From positions 1,178,001-1,242,000 of the forward strand of contig NC_026507.1 of assembly GCF_000182925.2 (NCBI RefSeq): 64,000 bases of DNA. Direction: 5' to 3'. The position numbers and the translations under genes were made by a program. Under the pieces are notes generated by a model. It had not been told where the DNA came from. It made no database searches and was given only the letters and a program-made list of their open reading frames with translations. Positions 53,051-63,309 of this stretch are shown piece after piece. Origin of the DNA: Neurospora crassa OR74A (taxonomy: Eukaryota; Ascomycota; Sordariomycetes; Sordariales; Sordariaceae). The first letter of the stretch is position 1; the number at the start of each line of letters is the position of its first letter.

Positions 53051-53812
53051 TGGGACAGTACATGCGCGAGAACATCTTTGAGCCGTTGGGGATGGAGTGC
53101 TCAACTCTGAAACCGGCTGCTGAACTCCTGGAAAACCCGGAAAAGAGGATCAAAGACAAGTTGGTCCACATGACGCTGAGGGATGCAAAGACGGGCGAGC
53201 TGTCGCTGGGAGAATTGCCAATCTCAACAGCATGGGATCCCAAGGCGGAGAGCGGGGGTGCGGGGTTGTGGACTACGGCGGAGGAGTATGGGAAGGTTTT
53301 GGCGGCGGTGTTGAGGGCTGCTTCGGGCTCAGAGGAGGAGGAGAAGGGGGAGAGGGAGGGGGAGCTGGGGCTCACGAAGGAGACGGTTGATCAGATGTTT
53401 AGTCCGCAGTTGAACGAGAAGGGCCTGGAAATGATCAAGGAGATGGGGAGGGCGTTCCATGCGGGCATCATGCCTGAGTTTCCGGAAGGGTTCGACGCGG
53501 TCGATCATGGCTTGGGCGGACTGCTGAATATGGAGGATGTGGAGGGCAAGAGGAGGAAGGGAAGTATGATGTGGCATGGATACTGCAATTCGCATTGGGT
53601 AAGTTTGTCCCACTCTGATACTATCATGGACTGACGGCTAACGTTTTGATATGCAGTGGATTGATCGCGAAACGGGCATTGGTGCATGCCTCCTAGTTGA
53701 ACAGTTTCCCTTTGCCGACCCGGTGGTCATCCAGCTGTACAATGACCTCGAGCGGGCCGTTTATGGGGAGCTGGTCCCCGAGTGGAAGAAGGCGACGGCT
53801 GCTGTTGTCTAG
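52330..53812 (+). CDS. Class C beta-lactamase-like serine hydrolase (LovD-type transesterase/family VIII esterase)
   Basis: Exons 52330-53598 and 53657-53812 join over a 58-bp intron (GTAAGT to GCAG) to 474 aa. The nucleophile motif SxxK is VASLTKLLTT (about 76-79). The catalytic Tyr lies in PPGDGWVYGTGLDWAG, as in LovD, whose motif has a Tyr-Gly before GxDWAG. The last strand is WHGYCNSHWWIDRETGIG, with the intron between the two Trp. LovD moves acyl groups in statin synthesis, and family VIII relatives are esterases. A serine run and a threonine run, each coded by a trinucleotide microsatellite, sit between the Tyr motif and the following helix. They probably form a surface loop. It is cytosolic, with no signal peptide. 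Confidence 0.87.
52941..52984 (+). repeat. (TCC)n coding microsatellite (poly-Ser)
   Basis: About 14 TCC/TCT codons encode a serine run inside the beta-lactamase-like protein. Confidence 0.9.
53011..53049 (+). repeat. (ACG)n coding microsatellite (poly-Thr)
   Basis: Thirteen Thr codons, ACA then twelve ACG, follow the serine run after a short acidic spacer. Confidence 0.9.
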
Positions 53813-54277
53813 TTGTCATGCTATCCAGAAATTGGCCGTCTTCTGGCTATAAGTTACATCCACAGGGAACCCTGGGTTCCTGGGGATAAAATCAGGCGCT
53901 TGAGAGTCAATAGTTGGAAATGTCTCCAAATAGGGTTCAAGGAAAAATGTGACACCCTTTTTTCAAGGGCAAAAGAACTTTGGCCCCAAACACTCGCATG
54001 ATGCTGAAATACCTAGACGATAGGCTTAGTTATAATCTTCAAAGGAGATCAGTTGTATTAGCAAGAAGATGTATTACAAAGTATTGTTGATGATGATGAA
54101 GGTATGCCAACATTAAAAAATGTTTTATCCAGAATAAAAACCTTTTATAACCGCATAAAAAACTGCCTCTAGTTCCCTCAGGCTGGCTGGAACCTGGTAT
54201 TCCGTCTATGGATGACAAGAAGTAGTAGATCTCTGATTCAACCCCTTAAGCAGTCCTTCAGGAAATCCACTGTTAGT
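53813..54277. other. Intergenic with AT-rich patch
   Basis: Bases 54000-54170 are much richer in A and T than the neighbouring genes. No gene is supported. The flanking genes converge here. Confidence 0.4.
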
Positions 54278-57007
54278 CTATTGCCTACAAACTTCTTCAG
54301 TAGCTGCACTAGTATCGCTACTAGTAGCCGATTCCATTTGCGTCAGAAACTCCCTGCAACCGTCGACAAGCTTGCTGATTATCTCAGACTCTTTGCCGTT
54401 GCCAGCCTCTGCAACAGCCTTCAAATCTTCGCCCAAATAAGTGGGCAGTTTATCCAGCCTCGCGGGCGGATGACCTTCACCTCCCTTGTAGTTAACCCGT
54501 TGTTGCATTTCGGGCCCAAAGGCATCCATGACTTCTTCCAAGAACAATGTCGCCTCGTCAAACAGTTGCAAATAGTCAAGCTGGAGGAGACCTTCCAAAA
54601 GCGTCTGGACAGAGTCATCGACCAGCTGCAGCATCTCGATAGGCGACAGCTTCGACAGAACCGCTTTGCGACGCAGATACTCCTCGCTCTTCTCGTCCAA
54701 TTTGGGTGGCGCAACTGAATAGGCGCCTGTCGTCGTGCCGTTAACGTCTTCTCCGTCCAATAACCCATTCGACTCCCGAGTAGAACCAACGAGGGTACGT
54801 GGAGTTCCTCGGTATCGTTCGAGCTGGAGTCGATGCATGGCCAGATGCTCCATGTAGGCAATCTCGTTGTAAGAGTCTTCTTCGGCAAAACCATAGCGAT
54901 AATACAGAGTTCTTCGAATCTTGACAGACTGGGCAAAACCAGACCTGCTTGCAAGATCGGGAGGGCCGTCCCAGCCTACCGGGGGCTTGATCGCCAGTTG
55001 GTAGTTGTGGATAATAGCGACAGGGTCCTTCACTCCAAGGAAGCCGCTCTTGAATATGCTGTCATCGAGGTAGGTTTCGTTAAGCTTGAACATGTTGTCC
55101 CACACAGCCAAGGTTGGATCGGCAGCACGCGCCGCATGGTATAAGTAGGCCGCAGCCTCGAGAACGTAGGTGAAGGCGGCAAACTGATGGCCCATTTCGC
55201 TATGCACAAGCCTTGCGCGGAAGTCCAGGAGGCCGGCCCAGACTGGTTCATTCTTGAGGAGGAAGAACTCCTCTGGGTCTTCCGCAATCCCTATTTGTCG
55301 GAAACGGAGCAGCTTGTCTTCGTAGGTAAAGTCCTCGAGCAGGAACTCGGTGGTGTCCTGGATACGCTCCCTGTACTCCCACTTGAATGCCTTATCTTTG
55401 CTTACACTGTTGGGATCGTGGAGGCGAAGCGCATCCACCACTCTCTGGCCCGTCTTTTGCATTTCGTTAAAGGGATTGATGACTTCCTCCTCCATGATAT
55501 GGCGGATATCAACCCACAGGTGAAAGGAGAAGATGAGGGAAGACGTTATAGCATGCCTCTTGAGCGCTTCCTGCCAGTCTAGCAGCAGTAGTGGTTCGGC
55601 TGGGAGTTTGGGGGGGACCTGCCCATTTTTCTTGAGGGCCTTTAACAAAGAACCCTCTGTGATCATTTGGAAGCTGATTGTGTTTTCGAAATCCTGCCAG
55701 GTCTTCATGTTATGTGCGCCATAAACAACCCTTTTCCGGGCTGAAGGTGGCAGCATGGGAACCTTGCCAGGAGGCACGTTCTTCAGGGTTCGGTATATGG
55801 TACAGTAGGACAAGAACCCTAACCAATCTGCCTCGTCTCTCCAGAGACGCTCGTCGTGTTCCTCCTGGCTCAGACCATCGTACGAGTCGTAATCAATGTG
55901 CTCAATGCCAATTTGGATGAAGAGCATATCCATCATGAAGGTGTACTGGGTAAGCTCGGGATGGAACTTGAGCGCCTTCATCAGGTCCCACTCCAGCATG
56001 TGGAATAGCTCGAAGGCGGCGTTGGTAATGACGGCCAAGGTGTTGAGATGGACGGACCGGTCATACCAGTAGTCACACCATCGTTCCTGGACGTAGTTTC
56101 GGATGGTGTTGAAGTCTTCGAAGAAGCAGTAAACCATCATGTAGAAGTCGAACTCGTCGTCCTCGTCGTCCTCATCTGCCGAGGGCAGGCCCCAATCGAA
56201 CGTGTCCAGCCACGAAGTATCGTCATTATTGTCTGTCGTGGAGGGGCGCGGGGATACCTTTGTCTCGTTGTGGCGTTCTTTACGGGGCTTCTTCTTTTTG
56301 CTCTTGTGTGATTTTTTGGACCTTGTGGATTTTCGGTCGTCTTCGGACGGTGAATCGCCTTCGTTGTCATCTTCGGCTGCGTCGGGGGACGTCTGGACTT
56401 CGAGATGAGTAAACATGTTGATAAGATCGGACAGGCCCATTGGGTTTTTCTCGTCAGGCTTCTCGTTTTTGGTGACCTTGCGGCGAGCCGAGGTCAGGGC
56501 TTCGAACTTGGCGAGGATTCGTTCGAGGACGTTGATGATGTGGGCGTGGGTCTGGTTGCTTTCCTGGAGCTTTCGGTCGGCGGGTCGCTTGGCGGCGGCG
56601 CCACTAAAGAACTTGAAGCTTTTCTTGCGCAGGTTGACGACATCGCGGAGGATGTTGACGGCGGCATCGGGGATCTGCTCGGGCTCAGCGTTTTGGGCGA
56701 TCTTGAGAGCGAGAACCTCGAGTTCAGTCCAATGGACGGATTTGGCGCTTTCGATGTTGGTCTCGAGGCGGGGGTCGGCGAGAGGAGTGACTGTGGCTTT
56801 GGCTCGAGCTTTTTTCTGCCGTCGCGACTCCTTTCCAGGCGCCGGAGCTGTCTCGACGACTTCGGTCTGAACTTCTGGAGCGGCGCCATTCGGTTTTCGG
56901 GACACGACCTTGTCGGCGGTTTGCTTGACCCAGCTGGTGAATTGGGCCTGGGCAAGCTTGTAACGAGCCCATGTACCGCGGCCCACGCGATTCTCGGTCG
57001 ATTCCAT
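54278..57007 (-). CDS. DUF6604-domain protein
   Basis: This is a 909-aa single-exon protein. The N-terminal part (about 12-270) fits DUF6604, a domain found only in fungi. It has an opening YKLAQAQFTSWVKQTADKV, a polar linker, VHWTELEVLALKIAQNAEPE and AVNILRDVVNLRKKSFKFFS. A Lys/Arg/Ser/Asp-rich linker (about 205-260) with basic runs (KKSHKSKKKKPRKERH) follows. The remaining 600 residues are mostly helical with no known domain. The chain has no signal peptide and no membrane span. DUF6604 proteins are numerous in ascomycetes and their role is unknown. The gene converges on the beta-lactamase-like gene and diverges from the terpene cyclase. Confidence 0.8.
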   Translation of the reverse strand: MESTENRVGRGTWARYKLAQAQFTSWVKQTADKVVSRKPNGAAPEVQTEVVETAPAPGKESRRQKKARAKATVTPLADPRLETNIESAKSVHWTELEVLALKIAQNAEPEQIPDAAVNILRDVVNLRKKSFKFFSGAAAKRPADRKLQESNQTHAHIINVLERILAKFEALTSARRKVTKNEKPDEKNPMGLSDLINMFTHLEVQTSPDAAEDDNEGDSPSEDDRKSTRSKKSHKSKKKKPRKERHNETKVSPRPSTTDNNDDTSWLDTFDWGLPSADEDDEDDEFDFYMMVYCFFEDFNTIRNYVQERWCDYWYDRSVHLNTLAVITNAAFELFHMLEWDLMKALKFHPELTQYTFMMDMLFIQIGIEHIDYDSYDGLSQEEHDERLWRDEADWLGFLSYCTIYRTLKNVPPGKVPMLPPSARKRVVYGAHNMKTWQDFENTISFQMITEGSLLKALKKNGQVPPKLPAEPLLLLDWQEALKRHAITSSLIFSFHLWVDIRHIMEEEVINPFNEMQKTGQRVVDALRLHDPNSVSKDKAFKWEYRERIQDTTEFLLEDFTYEDKLLRFRQIGIAEDPEEFFLLKNEPVWAGLLDFRARLVHSEMGHQFAAFTYVLEAAAYLYHAARAADPTLAVWDNMFKLNETYLDDSIFKSGFLGVKDPVAIIHNYQLAIKPPVGWDGPPDLASRSGFAQSVKIRRTLYYRYGFAEEDSYNEIAYMEHLAMHRLQLERYRGTPRTLVGSTRESNGLLDGEDVNGTTTGAYSVAPPKLDEKSEEYLRRKAVLSKLSPIEMLQLVDDSVQTLLEGLLQLDYLQLFDEATLFLEEVMDAFGPEMQQRVNYKGGEGHPPARLDKLPTYLGEDLKAVAEAGNGKESEIISKLVDGCREFLTQMESATSSDTSAATEEVCRQ

Positions 57008-58176
57008 GGCTCAGTGAAGAGCTACTCTGGTGGTGGGCGTGTTTGCGTGTGTCGACTTCAGATGAATTCGTTTCTGTTGGGATGGGTTGTCTGGTGTCAC
57101 TCAAGTCGGTGCAAGAAGTAGGTAGCTTCGGCACCAATCGAATGCTCGTACAGTGTAAAAGTAAAACAGACACGCTATGGCCAATACCTGACATTACACC
57201 TTCGTGCTGGCTATACCTACTATTATGACGTATCCAACTGTCGGTTATCTCTTCAAACTTGATGTCCAAGCAATTCTTCTGGGGAAGAATCTTTAGGAAT
57301 TTCTGGCCGTTTGTTTTTGGATCTTTGTGGTCCCTATCACCGTTTAACAACGGCCTTTTCTAGCTAAACGAAGCGAGCCGTGTTGAACTGTCATGTTCGG
57401 TTTGTCGAACGACGTGACGGGAAGACGCGACCCGAATTATTCGACTGTGTTCGATGCCAATTCGATCATGATTGTGTGGGGCCTTACAACTGCGGGACAG
57501 TCAGACTCAGGCTAGGCTTGGCATCAAACAATCACTTCGCGCGCTGGAACCATATCCGTACAAGTCATCGTTATGAGAACGACAACGAGAGCTCATAACC
57601 ACCTTCAATGAAGCAATCAATTCACGCTAGGTTGCGGAGGTGACATGTACCTTGATTCCACACAGTCGGATTGAATGGAATCGAACACAGACGGATTATC
57701 CAAACGTGCCAAAAAAAAGAAAAAGCGGGGAGCTCCCCCTGCGCCCTGCAAGTGGCCTGTGCTCTTGGCGGGGTTACTATGTACTTTAGCATCCCCTCGT
57801 CGACTTGAATGGTACATCAAGACCAGTGGTACCTACCAAGGCAGACAAAACAACACCTACATAACAGTAACTTGCAGACAAACGTCGAGAGTCACACTGA
57901 CTTGTCCGTTGGTATATGAGCACAACCTGTTGCTGTCATGGGTGTCCGCTTCAAGGTCCAAAGCCCATGATGAGCTGGGCTTTATAAAAGAACTGAAATC
58001 GAGGAAGGCATGTACCACTAATGCACGAGTCTCGCCATGGGCATCAGGGGCGGCGTCAGCCCGGTTCTTCACCTGTTGCACAACCTCAGCTTTCTCTCAC
58101 ACACTCTCTCTCTCTCACCATCTATTGTCTACACAGATACATCCATCAACATCCTTCACTTTGATCGCCAACCCAA
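57008..58176. other. Divergent promoter region of DUF6604 and terpene cyclase genes
   Basis: The 1.2-kb gap contains a TATA box and a CT-rich tract for the plus-strand gene. A longer plus frame at 57675-58382 overlaps the cyclase start in another frame and shows no domain. Confidence 0.45.
57982..57989 (+). promoter_or_regulatory. TATA box candidate of the terpene cyclase
   Basis: TTATAAAA lies about 190 bp before the ATG. A (CT)n-rich stretch at 58095-58120, typical of fungal initiator and leader regions, follows it. Confidence 0.5.
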
Positions 58177-59287
58177 ATGGGCTCCAACGATGTGCCGCCC
58201 GCCCATTGCCCTTCATGGGTAGTCCCCACGAGTACCGCTCTGCTCGGCATTGGCGTGCTGTTCTGGGACGCGACCTATATCCTCATGACGCGGCGCGCTT
58301 TAGCCACCAAAACCTACGGCATGCCGCTCCTGGCTCTCGCCCTCAACGTTTCGTGGGAGCTCGTATATGCCTTTTACGTTAGCGAGATGATACTGGAGAA
58401 ACTGGGCTTTGCCTTCTGGCTCTTGCTGGACATTGGCCTCATCTACACCACCGTCCGCTTCGGTCCCGAGGCCTGGCGTCACACAAACCCATGGGTAGGC
58501 CGGAATATCGGCTGGCTTTTTGCCCTTATGACCGCCGTTGGATGCGTGGGCCACTACGCCTTTGCTGCCTGGTGGATGTCCGAGCCTCACCGCGGTTCCG
58601 GCGATAAGACGGGCAAGTTCTGGGCGGGCCAGGATGCGTATGATGCCACCGAAGTGGCCTTTTGGTCTGCCGCCGTCTGTCAACTTGCCGGCAGCGCGGG
58701 AAGTCTCGCCATGCTCATAACCCGGGGTCATTCTGGGGGAACAAGCTATCTAATTTGGTAGGTTCCAACACTTCCATTGCTTTCTCCTTCTCCGTGGGTA
58801 TCCATCCGTACATGGCAAAGGCAGACAAGTCCGCGATTCGGAATCGGGTTCGACCAAGGCGGTATCGTCCCCGCTGAGACAGGAACCGTTTCGCAAACAT
58901 TTGCGAGTTTGACAAGCGGCCATCGTTTCACATACAATGCCACAAACGCGCTTTGTGCTCAGAAAGACCCATCGCAATCACGGACATCTTCAAGCAAATA
59001 TCACTAACAAGTACGCCAGGCTATGTCGAGCACTCGGCACACTGACCGGTTTGGTGTTTGCCAACGTCTTCCTCTGGTGGTTCTGGCCAGAAGCTCATGG
59101 CTTCGTCTTCAGCCCCTTTGCCATATTCTTATGGGGAACTTCTCTCGTGTGCGATATCTTGTATCCTTTCGTACTGTGGCAGGTCCGCCGGTCTGAGGTT
59201 TTGCTTTCAGACGGTACGCTCGCCATGTCAAGTGCTGGTCAGGCCACCTTAGCAGCCCCCGGGAACCACGAGAAGAAGAAGCAATAA
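58177..59287 (+). CDS. Pyr4/PaxB-type integral membrane terpene cyclase
   Basis: Exons 58177-58757 and 59020-59287 join over a 262-bp intron (GTAGGT, CTAAC, CCAG) to 282 aa with about seven membrane spans. In Pyr4, which cyclises farnesylated meroterpenoids by epoxide protonation, a Glu near residue 63 and an Asp near 218 are essential. Here LALNVSWELVYAF places Glu at 61, and WGTSLVCDILYPF supplies the matching Asp (about 239). Both key acids are thus kept. The ATG (GSNDVPPAH) follows a TATA and CT-rich leader. The intron is long for this genome, so a small extra exon cannot be ruled out. No prenyltransferase, epoxidase or polyketide synthase lies next to it in this window. Confidence 0.82.
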
Positions 59288-61026
59288 GGTCTTCGCGTCT
59301 GCAAGCACTTTTCCCCCTAGATCCTAGAATGTTTCTCTGCTTGAGACTTTCTCGCCTCCAAGCTGCATATATCTTTCATCATATGCTTCCTCTATGGTTG
59401 TCGTCGGTCTTAGGACTCTCGTTGCGTGCATGGTGGTACCTAGATGGCCCATACAAATTCAGCTTTGCATGCAACAAGAGGACAGCCGATAGTGGCATAC
59501 ATGGTTACTAATGTATATAGCCCTATACACAGTGTGTTTCATATGCCATCTTGGCAGGAACTGTTGTTGCATTCTATCAATCAGGAATCAGCTCCCGTAG
59601 GGCAGGGACAAGTTGACGGTCAACCAGCATCGAATGGTACATGAACGCGTCAAAGTGAAACAACCGCCTGCATGAACGACCGAGACAAGCATCATGTTTG
59701 CACTTTGGGTCAGCTCCCACCATTCCACTCCTGTCCTCGAGCAGGCAAAACGGAGCTGAAGCAGGGAATATCGTCCAGTCAGTTCTTTGAGCAACCATTT
59801 TGGGCACCCTGTATCGGTGAGAAGGGTCCGAGGTACTAGTACACGAGCCTGGACCCCAGCATTGGGATTTCCTCGACGACTTGACAGGTCGCAATGGGTG
59901 GTCGTGATCGCTCACATGATCGTTAACACCATGCTAGAGATTCACACAGGCTCAGCTGCACGCCACGGGATACCAGAAAGCAAGCATCTGGGGAACCCCT
60001 GGGACAACAGACGGGGACTCGGACAGATTGTCCATGGTCACTACGCTTGTATCTCTCGGAAGGCCCATCCGAGACATCAAGGGTCCTTTCCCCCTTCAAT
60101 TCCTCAATTTTACCGACGAGTGTCCTTCTGGTTCAAACCGTCGGCGATTTCTTCGCTTGTTCCTTCCATTCGCCAGGTAGCCTGATTGGTGACCGACCGA
60201 ATGACCTATCAACCGCCTTAACCGTACAGCTCATACAGTCCGACACTAGTAACCCACACTCACCTTGCTCGTGGCCATGCAATGGAAACAGTATCAGAAG
60301 GACTGGGAACTTGCAACGGATTGTGGGAGGTTTATGGTATCCCCTACACGGGCAGATCTCAACGGACTCGACTGTGCGCAGTAATGTGATTCACTAGACC
60401 CTACATACTGGGTACCATCACAGAGCGGGCTGTCATGTCCTGACACTTGTCAAACGTGATGTGATCACCTTCCTCGCATACAATTTTTGGTTCCTATCTG
60501 CTCTACCACACAGTCCTTCCTCTTTGAACCATTCCTGACCAACAGCAAACTTTGCTTCTCATTGCCCTTCGCAAGACCATCCCAGACTTGGAATGGATTG
60601 CCCGCGCTTGCGCGTCTAACTATAGATTTAGACTTCCGAAGCCATTCCATATCACATTTAGTGCAGCCCAGTGTGACTAGAGGTAGGTTACATATCACAT
60701 TTCCCATCTACACCTTTGCCCCGCAACTCATTATTGGACGCCGTACCTGGCCGCACTTGTCTCGGACGTAGCTGGTGCCGGGCGATCTCGATCATGGATA
60801 TGGAATCAATGGACGCTAGGGGAGTTTTATCCGTTTCCTTCTAAGCTTCTGTTCCCCCCAGAGACAGTGCAGTCGATCAAGGTATCAATCAGTCTTGGAA
60901 GTAGCTATACTTTTGCATTTCACAATAAAGCTGTCAAACGAAGCAGCAAGCAACAATCACAAGCAACATGCAATTCCTCTAACAGCTTCTCTATATACCT
61001 ACATTGAGCTGGCCCTAAGAAAGTCC

Positions 61027-61342
61027 TGTTAGCGCGTTAGTGATCTTCGCGGGCGGTTCCCATGCGAAGCCCCACTCGCACTAACGATGGTTACTGCACG
61101 AACCGTATGCTCCGCACAACGCGCGCCAAGGAAATTGCTAGGCCTAATAGTTTGTATATGTAGAGGTATATAAGAAGTTAAGGGCTGCCCGACCTCAAAC
61201 TCTGGTACGCTGTAAGTGAAGGGGGGGGGGTCTCTCGGATGGCGCAGGGCAGCCCCCTGGCAGAAAAAGAAAGGAAATGGGAATAGTAACGATTGAGAAC
61301 TAATTTACAAATATAGCCTTTTCAACCTTTCGATCGCCTACA
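61027..61342. mobile_element. Possible solo LTR (retrotransposon fossil)
   Basis: A stretch of about 316 bp starts TGTTAGCG and ends CGCCTACA, which are near-perfect inverted ends of the TG...CA kind. It contains a TATA-like box (GGTATATAAG, about 61162-61171) in the expected part of an LTR. The first 60 bp hold an imperfect palindrome (CGTTAGTG paired with CACTAACG). No flanking duplication matches and no internal retroelement sequence is seen on either side, so family and age cannot be given; it may also be chance. It is best read as an old, isolated remnant. Confidence 0.3.
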
Positions 61343-62041
61343 GGTTTGGAAGGGTACCTAGGTAGGTAAAGCACCTCAATGTGGCTCTACATGGGCCACA
61401 ACCCCAGACTCCATCCAGCCTTACAGCCCCTCACGAACGCGCAGCGGCGAAGCCGCCCCGAACACTAGTGGAACAACATCAACCTCTAGACTTCAATAGT
61501 AACAGTTAACTCTGTGATGAACATCTCACCATCGATTACAAGCGAGCGGAAGTATTGAGAGTACTCGGAAAATTCATGTCATGACTCTCGAAGTTTGTCT
61601 GTCTGCCTGGTGCTTGAGTGTGTGTGTGTGCAAGGTGAGTACCTATCCCTCTTGAAGTCTGGGTCACGGCGGCTGATCACATGAGAGTTTGCACATGCGG
61701 TCAGTCCGCTTGGTGGCTCGGGTGCCTCATTCCTAAACCCCAGTCCGACAGTGCCTTGTACGACAAGGGACAGAAGCGATGCATTTCAGGTACTACTAGT
61801 CTTGTGTAGAGAACAGTAGCAAGGCTCCAAGGGGTACGTGGGGAATGCTTGCTTTTGTTTCTTCGGACGTCTCCTCCGGGTCTCCGATCGCAGTATCTAA
61901 TTTCCTATTCGTCCACTCACCGACACTAAGATCTGTACATCTGAGACCTCGCCGTCGCCGTCGCCGAATTCCTTGCCCTGCAGGGACTATCGCTAAATTG
62001 GACCCTTTACCTAGGGGACTAGCGTACACAGTAAGCTTCGA

Positions 62042-62099
62042 AAAAGAAAGAAACAACGGAACAAGAAAAAAAAAGAAAAGAAAAGAAAAGAAAAGAAAA
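62042..62099 (+). repeat. GAAAA/GAAA purine repeat
   Basis: Tandem AAAAG units (about six at 62068-62098) follow a looser A/G tract. It is low-complexity sequence with no coding sense. Confidence 0.85.
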
Positions 62100-62561
62100 C
62101 GTAAGTAGAAGAAGTAGAGGTACTCGACGATCTGTTCAAGACCCCTAGAGACGGCGAGAACTGAAAAGCACCGGATCACCTATGCAGGTGACTGCTCATA
62201 AACCAGTGAACCCTAGATCGACAGAGATCTCCCCATTTCTTTCGGACCTCTCAACCGATATGGTTCTGATTTACCTAGCTGAAAGTCTAGAACTTGAACT
62301 AGTCAGGTGGTAGGTACAGTTTCTTTCTGTCAGTCGCCGGGAAAGTATCAGAAACCTACATCCACCGTAGTAGCTAAGTTCGACGGTGAGGCTAGCTAGA
62401 TGCTTGTAATACACTGTCAATGCTAGTAGGTATCATAGTCACTACTACTGAATACATACACAGGACAAGTTTTGACTCGCCGGGTATTGACTAACTGACA
62501 AACACTTTCAGCTCGTAGTTATAAGGCTCACTACAGCTATGGATTCATCATGTTACCCAAA

Positions 62562-62668
62562 GGCAAGATGGCCGAGCGGTCTAAGGCGCCACGTTAAGGT
62601 TAACCTTTAATCCTCATCTGAGAAATCCGTGGTCCGAAAGGGCGTGGGTTCGAATCCCACTCTTGTCA
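62562..62668 (+). tRNA. tRNA-Leu (anticodon AAG) with intron
   Basis: The cloverleaf has acceptor GGCAAGA with TCTTGTC, a D-arm GGCCGAGCGGTCTAAGGC, anticodon stem CCACG with CGTGG, a long variable arm (CCGAAAGG), and a T-arm GTGGG-TTCGAAT-CCCAC. A 27-nt intron (62600-62626) lies one base 3' of anticodon AAG, the standard place for tRNA introns. It contains CCTT, which can pair with AAGG around the anticodon. The mature tRNA, 80 nt before CCA, decodes CUU/CUC. The A and B boxes are intact; the first long T-run is at 62717-62723. Confidence 0.93.
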
Positions 62669-63237
62669 ATCACATATACTTGTTCGTATCCATCTTCGCT
62701 CAGGTGGATCTTTCACTTTTTTTGATTTTTCTGCGGTGGTCTGGATGATAGCCGGGATACCGCTGTTGGGGCTGGTAGCGGGAAAAACTAAGAGATGTCG
62801 AAAGTCGCCCAGATGGCGTTCTCCCTTTTTGGCTGGCTCTGTCTTGCATTACATAGTGATTATGTACAAAGATGAAATGATACTATATCCGCATTGGACT
62901 TGTAGCCCCCCTACTGGAGAGTGTATGCTTAGCGATTTATAGCTTGCTACTGCTGAACATTAATGTACCAAACAATGCTGGGTTTCGTCCAGCCACTAGA
63001 CAAACGGGCAGCGAGGCCTGAAGACACATGTTGAATGAAGCCTGGGTGTGAAACAACTACGTTGTCTTCTCTGGCATGGATACTTGATTCGGTCATTATG
63101 TGTCGGTATACACGGAAGGCAGATTGTTCAAGCGTTGTAGCGCACGCAAACGGTTGTCCATAGCACTGATGCACCGCAGCCTTCTTTGGCGTTTATGACG
63201 ACCTGCATCGACCCTCGAACTCAACAACAAGTAAACA
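62669..63237. other. Gap between tRNA genes
   Basis: No gene is supported. A Pol III-type T-run follows the tRNA-Leu gene at 62717-62723. Confidence 0.4.
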
Positions 63238-63309
63238 AGCTGCATGGCGCAGCGGAAGCGCGCCGGGCTCATAACCCGGAGGTCACTCGATCGAAACGAG
63301 TTGCAGCTA
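63238..63309 (+). tRNA. Initiator tRNA-Met (anticodon CAT)
   Basis: The 72-nt gene starts AGCTGCA and ends TGCAGCTA. It thus has the A1-U72 pair that marks eukaryotic initiators. The anticodon arm is CCGGG-CTCATAA-CCCGG with three G-C pairs next to the loop, and the T-loop reads ATCGAAA instead of TTCGAAN. Both are initiator traits. There is no intron. Confidence 0.96.

Larger units (their letters stand above)
59288..62561. other. Gene-poor 3.3-kb stretch
   Basis: Many short frames are present but none is supported. A candidate solo LTR (61027-61342) and a GAAAA-type repeat (62042-62099) are the only structures found. Confidence 0.4.

Noticed and set aside
57675-58382. 235-aa frame before the terpene cyclase
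   Set aside because: It overlaps the cyclase in another frame, runs through its TATA and CT-rich leader, and has no motif.
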